Shown here in pieces: positions 1 through 6,724 of a DNA stretch of 16,162 nucleotides. The notes beneath the pieces were generated by a model. The model made no database searches. It worked only from the letters and a program-made list of their open reading frames with translations, and was not told the origin of the DNA. Position numbers and translations under genes: made by a program. Source of the stretch: Scenedesmus sp. ARA3 (Eukaryota > Chlorophyta > Chlorophyceae > Sphaeropleales > Scenedesmaceae); assembly GCA_004335835.1 (NCBI GenBank), contig RWJK01000624.1, forward strand, positions 1 through 16,162, given 5' to 3'. Numbering within the stretch: the first letter of the stretch is position 1; each line of letters opens with the position of its first letter.

Positions 1-61
1 CAGCGGATAGAGCATCGCTTTCCTAAGGCGAGGGTCGCAGGTTCGATCCCTGCGTCGGGTG
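1..61 (+). tRNA. tRNA-Arg(CCU), 5' end cut by the window edge
   Basis: The 3' two thirds of a tRNA are visible. The 3' strand of the D stem is GAGC at 10-13. The anticodon stem pairs TCGCT (15-19) with GGCGA (27-31) around the loop TTCCTAA (20-26), giving anticodon CCT at 22-24, which reads the arginine codon AGG. The T stem pairs GCAGG (37-41) with CCTGC (49-53) around TTCGATC, which also forms the internal B box. Bases 54-60 are the 3' acceptor strand and G61 is the discriminator; CCA is not encoded. The acceptor 5' strand and the D-stem 5' half lie left of the window, so the acceptor pairing cannot be checked. No intron follows anticodon position 37 in the part seen. Confidence 0.9.
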
Positions 62-68
62 CTGACTG

Positions 69-72
69 TTTT
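69..72 (+). terminator. RNA polymerase III terminator of the tRNA
   Basis: A run of four T residues lies 8 bases after the tRNA discriminator base. TTTT on the sense strand shortly after a tRNA is the usual Pol III stop. Confidence 0.6.
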
Positions 73-249
73 GTGCATCGTCGCAGTGCATCTGCTGGCG
101 CAAGCTGCTGGTTGTGCAGAGTGCAGCCCGCCAGCATAAGAGGCTGGGCCAGGCTGTGCTGCTGTTCGCACCCTGTGCAACACCAGCCGCCCTGAGGCCA
201 CCCACACCCAGCATGCCCGCTACATTGCAACACATGTAGAAGGGCGCAT

Positions 250-254
250 TTACA
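250..254 (-). promoter_or_regulatory. Candidate poly(A) signal TGTAA for the nucleoside hydrolase
   Basis: The plus strand reads TTACA, which is TGTAA on the minus strand, about 230 bases downstream of the minus-strand stop codon. TGTAA is the standard polyadenylation signal of volvocalean and related green algae. A pentamer can occur by chance, so this rests on position and family knowledge. Confidence 0.45.
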
Positions 255-481
255 CGGCTACATGTGCTCGCGACTGATGTGGGTGGGTGCAGGGCAAAGT
301 TGCAGTGTTGCCATGGCTTGCAGCAAACCCACGAAGACGCGTGCTTGTAGTCATTGGCGGCATGCAGCATCCACACAGATCAACCCAAGCACTGCGTGAT
401 GGTATCACAAGCAGAGTCATATGTGCAACGGTCACTGATGCTCCGTGCCGCATGAGCAGGTGCCTGCAGCGCCAACATGCC

Positions 482-933
482 TCACTGCCTGAAAGCTGCC
501 AGCAGGTACCGTTTGAACTCCTGCGGGTCAACATTCATGACCGCAGACACCCGTTTGACTTCCGACAAGTGCTTCGAAACATCCACGCCAGCCTTATCCC
601 GCAGCACACCTCCTCTATAGTGGAAATGCCCACCATTCAAACTGCTGGCACTGCTGCCGCTGGTGGTGACGGTGCTTAGGATTTCGCCGCTGCTGCCTCG
701 TGCTGCAGATGCTGCAGCCAATGCTGCTGCAGCAGCAATGCGCTGCTCCGCAGATGCACCCTGAACATCAAACTGCAGCCCTTCCTCCAGCAGCGCTAGG
801 AACTCCTCCTGCATTTCTGAAATTCCGTCCTGAGCTTGACCGTGAACTTTACCCTGAACCTGACTGAGAACTTCTGCATCGTCACCTGCAGTCAGCTGCC
901 TAGCCTTTGAACCTAGCTCCTCATCATCATGCC

Positions 934-980
<47 letters not shown>

Positions 981-1981
981 GCTGCAGCTTCCACCAGCAC
1001 AGTGGCCCCCTGGCCTGGTCCCGCAAGCACGGCTGCCACATCAAGGTCGTGCTGAAGTTGGCAGAGCTGCGAGCCGTCCAGCATGCAGGCAGCCGTCAAC
1101 ACGTCCTGCAACATAGATGCGGTAACAGCAGCACACACATTAGTCAGATTCAGACTGAACAAGAACAACAGCATGCATTTGCAACAAATGCAAGCAGCTG
1201 CCACATCCAGGTCATGCTGAATGTGGCAGAGCTGCGAGCCGTCCAGCATGCAGGCGGCCGTCAACACATCCTGCAACATAGATGCGGTAACAGCAGCACA
1301 CACAATAGTCAGGTGCAGGCCGAACAAAGAACGTCAGCATGCATTTGCAACAAATGCAAGCAGCTGCCACCTCCAGGTCATGCTCAATATGGCAGAGCTG
1401 CGGGCCGTCCAGCATGCAGGCGGCCGTCAACACGTCCTGCAAGGCATGCAATGGCAGCAGCAAGGCATGCAGTCACTACATTTGTTTTTGGAGAAGGGAG
1501 CACACACAACGCTCAGATGGTTATCGTGTGCTGGGCCGGCAGCTGCCCAACGCATCCTGCACGGAATGTGCTGACAGCAGCACACACTATGGTCAGGAGC
1601 AGACTGAAGAGGGGCAAAAGCATGCATGTGCGATCGTTGTAAACAAATGCCAGCACGGCTGCCACATCCAGGTCATGCTGAATCTGGCAGAGCTGCGAGC
1701 CGTCCAGCATGCAGGTGGCCGTCAACACGTCCTGCAAGGCATGCGGGGACAGCGGCATGGCATACGGTGACAGCAGCAGCACACACGGCGGTTAAATTTT
1801 CACCATGAACTGTCCAGCATGCAGGCAGCTGTCAACACGTCATGCAAGGCATGCAAAGACAGCAGCACGGCATATGCTGAGAGCAGCAGCACACACGACG
1901 CATAGATGGTTGCCAGAAGTCGTCCAGCATGCCTTGTCACAGTGCAGGTAGATCCGAAGCAGGATGACAGACCAGGCACGC

Positions 1982-2025
<44 letters not shown>

Positions 2026-2207
2026 GACGATTGCACAGCCAAGAGCGGCCCTAGATGCTCACCCAGGCAAAGTAGGGGTCGCTGGCAGTCGGGGTGTTGA
2101 ACACCCAGCTCACAACAGGCGCGTACAGTGTGCCTGCCAGAGCCGAGTAGGTGTAGCCAGCTTGCGGCCCAAAGCTGTACAGCAGGTCAGGTGTGATGGG
2201 CACCTGC

Positions 2208-2244
<37 letters not shown>

Positions 2245-5035
2245 AGAACTTCAGATGTATGTGTAGCGTAGCCAGCTTGCAGCCCGAAGCTGTACAGCAG
2301 ATCAGGCGTGATGGGCGCCTGCGGCGGCAGCAGCAGCAACAGCAGGCCTGCTCCTAGGAGCAGCGGCAATGCACACAGCTTTCTGTTCCTGGGGTGGCAT
2401 GCCACAGGCAACACATGCGGCAATGCAACCCCAGAAAACATCAAAAGTACAACAAACTGATGGCGCCCACCTTGTTGGTTGCGTCCAGGGGAACCAGGGT
2501 AAGAGGTACGCTGCTGTTCCACACCACGCCCATGGCGGCAGGGTCCTGCACATGCAGGCAGCAGACATGGCAGGAAAAAAAGTGACAGCACTGCTGCATG
2601 CTCATGATAGACAGTAGGGAGGCGACCTGCTGGCCGCTGAGCTGCTGTTCTGTCTTCCACAGCGTGGGGTGCTGTTCCACACCACGCCCCTGGCGGCAGG
2701 GTCCTGCGTGTGCAGGCAGCGGACATCCACATGCCTGACAGCAAGGACTGTGTGCATGCTGCTGCATGCCTAGGTTCCAATAGTACGGCAGGCATTTGGC
2801 GGGTGGCTCGGCTGCTTTTCTGTTTGTCTCAGTGTGGGCTGCTGTTCCACACCACTCATATGGCGGCAGGGTCCTGCACATGCAGGCAGCAGACATCCAC
2901 ATGCCTGACAACGAGGACTGTGAAACACTGCTGCATGCTTATGTTGAACAGTACGGCATGCAATTGGCCGGATGCTGAGCTACTTTTTTGTTTGTCTCAG
3001 TGTGAGGCTGCTGCTGCACACCAGGCCCATGGCGGCAGGGTTCTGCGCAAGCAGGCATGCAGCAAACGACAGCAACGACTGTGGAAACACTGCTACATGC
3101 ATGCATCGGACAGTACAAGAGGCGACTGAGCAGAGGCCAAGCTGCTTTGTTAAGAACACCAACTCTTGCAATGATGGGCGGCTCACCCAGAACGCATTCC
3201 ACTCCGCGCTGCCATCGCTTTGCGGCTCATACACGTTGCCGGGCACGAGCAACGCCCCGCCCATCCACCACACTCGCGCCACCTTTGCTGCTGCCTCCGG
3301 CTGCTTGTCCAGCGCATACGCTATGTTGCTGAGGGGCCCTGGAGAGGATTGCAGCAGACAGCAAAGACAAATACATGAGTAAAACAGTGCATCAGGCCGC
3401 TTGTCCAGCGCATACGCCAAGTTGCTCAAGGGCCCTATGTGGCCAGCCGGGCATGTACAAAGAGCGGGCGGGGTGAAAGCTTTCAGCGGGCGGGGTGAAA
3501 GCTTTCAGCAAGCATAAGCACGGATGCATAGCCTCAACACATAAGCTGCCGAGAAAGCAGGCAGAAAGATGAGGCAAGCTGGGTTTGTTGGAAAACTATT
3601 GGACGCGCAGCGCCCCGGCCATCCACCAGGTAAGGCAGGCAGGCAGGCAGGCAAGTAGGTGACGCAGGCAGGCAAGAGGGAATTGATCGCCGCGGCAAGG
3701 CGGCCGTTGTAGATGGTATGTGCAACCATGCTGCTCTGCGCAACTCCCTGCGCACCTGTCATCTGCAGCAGCAGTGACAGCAGGAGCAGCAGCAGCAGCA
3801 GCAGCTCACGTGTCGAAGCCAGCGTCACAAGCCCCTCGTGCTGCAGCAGCGCCACTGGCAGCAGCAGCACCACTAGCAGCAGCAGCAGAAGCAGAAGCAG
3901 CAGCAGCAGCAGCAGCAGCAGCGCACCTGTCATCACAAGCGTCACAGGCTCCTCCTGTTGCAGCAGCAGCTGCAGCAGGTACTCCTGCCCCGGCTGTTGC
4001 ACCAGCAGCCGCTGCTTCAGCGCTGCCACGTCTGTTGGTGCGTGGTGGTTGAGCATGGGCAGTACATCAATGGACAGCCCTTGCGCCCTGCAAGACAGGC
4101 AATGCAACGCATGCAATACTCGCCACTATTCCTAGTCGATTGTGATGAATGGTTGAGCATGGGCAGTACAACAATAGACAGGCCTTGCGCCCTGCATCAC
4201 AGACAGTAGTGAAAATCAAGCATATTGATTCAATATGGTGGAACCACCTTTTTGCACTTTGCAGACATCAACTTTTTGGCGGGCTACAGCCTGGTCTCTG
4301 GCCCATATCGGTCCGTATGGGTCCGGGAAGGGATTGGCACTTGTGGCAACTAGTTAGCCTAGCAGCAAATGATCGCCAGCTGCAGCGGTTGCTGTGACCT
4401 GCATTGCACACTACGCCTGGATGTGCAGAGATGAACGCCTAACAATGCCAGCAAACTGCAGCCTTGCCTGTAGCGGTCCGGGAAGGGGTTGGCTGCTTTC
4501 AGTGTTGACAGTGCCACTGGTATGTTGTGGTGTCCCAGCAGGTGCAGCAGCTTGACTGTGCTGTTCACTGCTATGTCTGCAATGCAGTCGCCTTCAACAA
4601 TGGTGATGGCCTGCGGGCAGCACTCAACTCTGTAAGCAACGCACTCACATCCAGCATTTCAAATGGTGGTTTGCCGCTTATTTTATTGGGTCAGACTAGC
4701 TGCTGTTTATCTGGTGCACTTGTAAGACGGCTTGCGTGTTTGTTGCTGCTGGGGCTGCTGCTTCCTTGCAGCGGTGCGCTGCCGCTCTGGGTTTGTCTGC
4801 TGCTGCTCACCACGACTTCCACTTTGCTGGGTTGGGACAGCAACAGCATCAGAGTAATAAAGTCATCAACTCCCCCGTCATGATCGAATACTACACGAGT
4901 AGGCAGGCTACTTGCTGTAGGCTCTGCTGCAGTGTCTCTGCTGCTGTCAAGCACAGCATGGCTGCTGGGAGCCGCAGCATGTATGACAGCCAGAAACAAC
5001 AGAACACACGTAAATTGAAGTGGATTCATGCTCAT
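482..5035 (-). CDS. Secreted IAG-type (purine) nucleoside hydrolase, 7 exons, 506 aa
   Basis: The enzyme hydrolyses the N-glycosidic bond of purine nucleosides to base plus ribose. Exons (minus strand): 5035-4811, 4610-4468, 4087-3927, 3338-3187, 2545-2471, 2203-2063, 1105-482; every phase matches. Residues 1-27 form a signal peptide with the hydrophobic core CVLLFLAVIHAAA, so the product is probably exported. The Ca-binding motif DHDGGVDD is at 51-58, followed by D83 in VEGDC, T176-G-P-L-S-N, GN at 210-211, EWN at 222-224 and W299-D300. By position these match the metal, ribose and base-stacking residues of trypanosomal IAG nucleoside hydrolase (as I recall: D10, D40, T137, N173, E184, N186, W260, D261). 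The second stacking Trp (W83 there) appears as Tyr in NPFPDRYR. Residues about 340-487 are a low-complexity insertion including 15 Gln, absent from the roughly 330-aa family form; the normal C terminus then resumes (QEFKRYLLAAF). Intron 2 is GC-AG. The ATG at 5035 is the first in frame; 5029 is an alternative. Confidence 0.9.
935..979 (-). repeat. Coding (CAG)15 tract, polyglutamine in the nucleoside hydrolase
   Basis: Fifteen CTG units on the plus strand read as CAG on the coding strand, giving 15 consecutive Gln at residues 342-356 within the C-terminal insertion of the nucleoside hydrolase. Its purity suggests it is length-variable between strains. Confidence 0.9.
1106..1935 (-). repeat. 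Tandem echoes of the start of nucleoside hydrolase exon 7, within intron 6
   Basis: The true exon 7 starts at 1105 with DVLTAACMLDGSQLC. Copies of this start begin at 1270, 1436, 1731 and 1841 (spacing 165, 166, 295, 110), with degraded traces near 1547-1580 and 1920-1935. The first three units, counting the true exon, repeat from 1035, 1200 and 1366. They include flanking intron sequence as well as about 60-70 bases of exon, and the acceptor AG is kept in the copies at 1270, 1436 and 1731. In the 1841 copy CAG has become CATG, so that acceptor is lost. The 1270 copy is in frame with the true exon and the interval between them has no stop. Confidence 0.85.
1983..2024 (+). repeat. (CTG)14 tract in intron 6 of the nucleoside hydrolase
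   Basis: Fourteen perfect CTG units on the plus strand (CAG in the sense of the gene), about 33 bases downstream of the exon 6 donor. It lies inside the intron and is not translated in the model. Confidence 0.9.
2210..2325 (-). repeat. Sense-(CTG)9 tract at the exon 6 acceptor, plus an echo of the exon 6 start
   Basis: Nine CAG units at 2210-2236 read CTG in the gene sense and sit directly before the exon 6 acceptor (exon start 2203). Upstream in the gene sense, about 2263-2325 repeats the exon 6 start with a few changes: API TPDLLYSFGLQAGY against VPI TPDLLYSFGPQAGY. That copy is preceded by its own short CTG/CCG run and a CAG acceptor. Tract plus acceptor plus exon start therefore appear to have been duplicated together. 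Confidence 0.8.
2660..3056 (-). repeat. Three echoes of nucleoside hydrolase exon 5 within intron 4
   Basis: The true exon 5 (2545-2471) begins DPAAMGVVWNSS. Its core GGCGGCAGGG(T/T)CCTGC on the plus strand recurs at 2535 (true), 2692, 2862 and 3031, spaced 157, 170 and 169. Each copy keeps the acceptor AG (TGCAG or GCGCAAGCAG contexts on the plus complement) and roughly the first 35-40 bases of the exon, then passes into intron-like sequence that is itself shared between copies. None contains the second half of exon 5 (LTLVPLDATNK), so these are partial pseudo-exons. Confidence 0.85.
3387..3446 (-). repeat. Echo of the nucleoside hydrolase exon 4 start
   Basis: The copy encodes GPLSNLAYALDKRPDAL against GPLSNIAYALDKQPEAA in the true exon, which begins at 3338. 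The copied acceptor is TAG and the copied exon start is at 3434, so the spacing is 96 bases (32 codons). The stretch from the copy through to the end of the true exon is open in one frame. A second short echo of the middle of exon 4 (the WWMGG region) lies at about 3600-3626. Confidence 0.8.
3464..3507. repeat. 22-bp direct tandem duplication
   Basis: Two identical 22-bp units (3464-3485 and 3486-3507), each containing the palindrome GAAAGCTTTC, lie in intron 3 of the nucleoside hydrolase. Identity suggests a recent duplication. Confidence 0.85.
3750..3925 (-). repeat. Echoes of the end and donor of nucleoside hydrolase exon 3, with CAG/CTG runs
   Basis: The true exon 3 ends at 3927 with ATGACAG followed by donor GTGCGC. 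The same junction, ATGACAG|GTGCGC, recurs with its exon-like end at 3756, 171 bases away (57 codons). A more diverged copy ends near 3810 with donor GTGAGC and keeps the equivalent of the preceding GAGCCTGTGACGCTTG. Between the copies are interrupted CAG runs (CTG in the gene sense). Confidence 0.7.
4150..4350 (-). repeat. Echo of the exon 3 start and echo of the exon 2 end, both in the GC-AG intron 2
   Basis: At about 4150-4196 the exon 3 start is repeated (IDVLPMLNH becomes a near copy reading IVVLPMLNH), with a TGCAG acceptor. At about 4311-4350 the end of exon 2 (NPFPD) is repeated with changes after the Asp. So the two ends of this intron each carry one copy of the exon boundary they adjoin, and the copies lie on the intron side of the true sites. 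Confidence 0.7.
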
Positions 5036-5479
5036 CGGATGCAGGTCATGCACTTCTACGGAAGTTCTTCAGCAAGCGCGCCAGTGATCCACGAAAGGCA
5101 ACCGGCAGGCGTGTAATCATTGAAGACTAGAGTACAAAGCATAATCTTAAGTCAAATAATTCTCCTGGTGCGTGAATCAGGTTGTGGACGTGCCAATATA
5201 TGCAGATGTTACCTCCGGAACCTAGAACAGGAAACCTACAGATACCTGGTGCATCCCCGTACTGTGATGCAGCAGAGGCACGCAACAGCGAATAAAGGTC
5301 CTTTATAAACACGAATAAGTACCGTTAATGCGAACGGTCGGGGTGACCTGTTCATGGCAGTGACTGCTGTACAGTCACATCTCCACACCCGGCATTGACG
5401 GTGCCTTGCTCGAAAGCTTTCTTGTTAATCAAACGCAGGTTATTGCTTGCAGATATCGAAGTGATCCAGGGGACCGTCG
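5036..5479. promoter_or_regulatory. Divergent (shared) promoter region of the two enzyme genes
   Basis: About 440 bp lie between the ATG of the minus-strand nucleoside hydrolase (5035) and the ATG of the plus-strand D-threonine aldolase (5480). Both promoters and 5' UTRs must fit here unless there are distant 5' exons. A TATAAA is present on the plus strand at 5304-5309, about 170 bases before the aldolase ATG. The stretch is poorer in CTG/CAG than its surroundings and shows no echo repeats. No operator could be identified. Confidence 0.6.
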
Positions 5480-6287
5480 ATGCTGCGACTGGTTAGCAGG
5501 GCAGCAGTACATATGAGGACTTGCTACAGCAGCACCTGCTCCAGGACCATGCAGCCTGCATCCAGGTGAACATAGACTGACACAATACATTCTATGCTAA
5601 ACATGCAGAATGGCTGTGCATGCAAGATCTGTCTTGGTCCTCAGCATCTCCTACGAGTTGCGTGCTTTACACTACTGCCGCTGCTGCTGCACACCCAGTC
5701 AGCAGCAGCATGCCACATACGGTACAGCTCATGCGGTACGGTACAGCTTACTGGCAAAACCAGCATTGACTTTTCTCCCTGACACATCGCTTGCAGGCAC
5801 GTACCCCCTGCAGCTGCTCTGCGCGCTGCAGCTGCCTTTTCATCATCGGCGCTCCACAGCCAAGCACTTGCAGCAGCAGCAGCAGCAGCAGCACCTGCGC
5901 GCCTGGGCGATCCCCTGCACAGTGTTGAAACCCCCTCGCTGATCGTAGACTTGGATGGTAGGTTGATTGGAAGACACTCCTGTCTGATATGAACAGCTTT
6001 GCCGTAGTTGTGAGTTTGTCAATCCCTGCCGCTCTGCTGCAAGCACCTGCCGCTCTGCTGCAAGCACCTGCCGGTCTGCTGCTGTCACAAAAGCACCAAC
6101 ACAGACACATCAAGCGCCATCGCAGCCGGGCAGCTGTGGCCTAAGAGGACCGTGACTCAGCCTTGTTTGCTGCTTTCTATCTGTGCCTATCTGCAGTGTT
6201 TGAGCGCAATTGCCTGAAACTGAGGTCCGTCATGGAGGGGTACCCTTCCGTTCGCATACGCCCGCACGCAAAGGTGACACACACAGC

Positions 6288-6341
<54 letters not shown>

Positions 6342-6408
6342 CTAGGGACGGCACGAGCAGGAGTACTCAATGCAGCTTTAGTGACAGAACCAGCGTCAGC
6401 GGAGCCAT

Positions 6409-6451
<43 letters not shown>

Positions 6452-6670
6452 GTGTGCGCATGTGGCGGCAGCACCAGTCAGCATACCGTATTGGCTGTAT
6501 GGCGGTACAGCAAACAGCTGCTGCATCCTCGCTGAAATCGCCTGCTAGCTCTGTACTGGCCGCTTGCAACTTCTGGACATGATATACATTATAGAAGCTC
6601 CTAGTATTCAACACCGGTTGTCTGCTGCTGTTCCCTTGCTTCAACAAGACGCGCACCTGATATGGTTTCT

Positions 6671-6724
<54 letters not shown>

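Larger units (their letters stand above)
62..481. other. Intergenic and 3' UTR stretch between the tRNA and the nucleoside hydrolase
   Basis: This stretch separates the plus-strand tRNA from the stop codon of the minus-strand nucleoside hydrolase. Its right part should be the 3' UTR of that gene. Open frames here show no recognisable domain. The only signal I can support is the TGTAA motif on the minus strand at 250-254, listed separately. I see no further gene or repeat. Confidence 0.6.

Noticed and set aside
929..1642. Plus-strand frames over the hydrolase exon 7 and its echoes
   Set aside because: They are antisense to an exon with matching phase and family motifs; their length comes from the repeat.
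1035..1860. CRISPR-like array or satellite from the regular repeats
   Set aside because: The repeats are long, diverged, coding-like, match a neighbouring exon and keep splice acceptors. There are no short identical repeats with unique spacers.
3505..4116. 203-codon minus-strand frame as a complete gene
   Set aside because: Only residues from the exon 3 start (4087) to VMTG (3927) match the family. The rest is a Leu run from intronic CTG repeats after the donor.
6163..6548. Plus-strand open frames through the CAG tracts as polyglutamine or polyalanine genes
   Set aside because: They are open only because the trinucleotide run has no stop. The true exon 3 (6197-6273) lies in one of them and ends at a phased donor before the tract.
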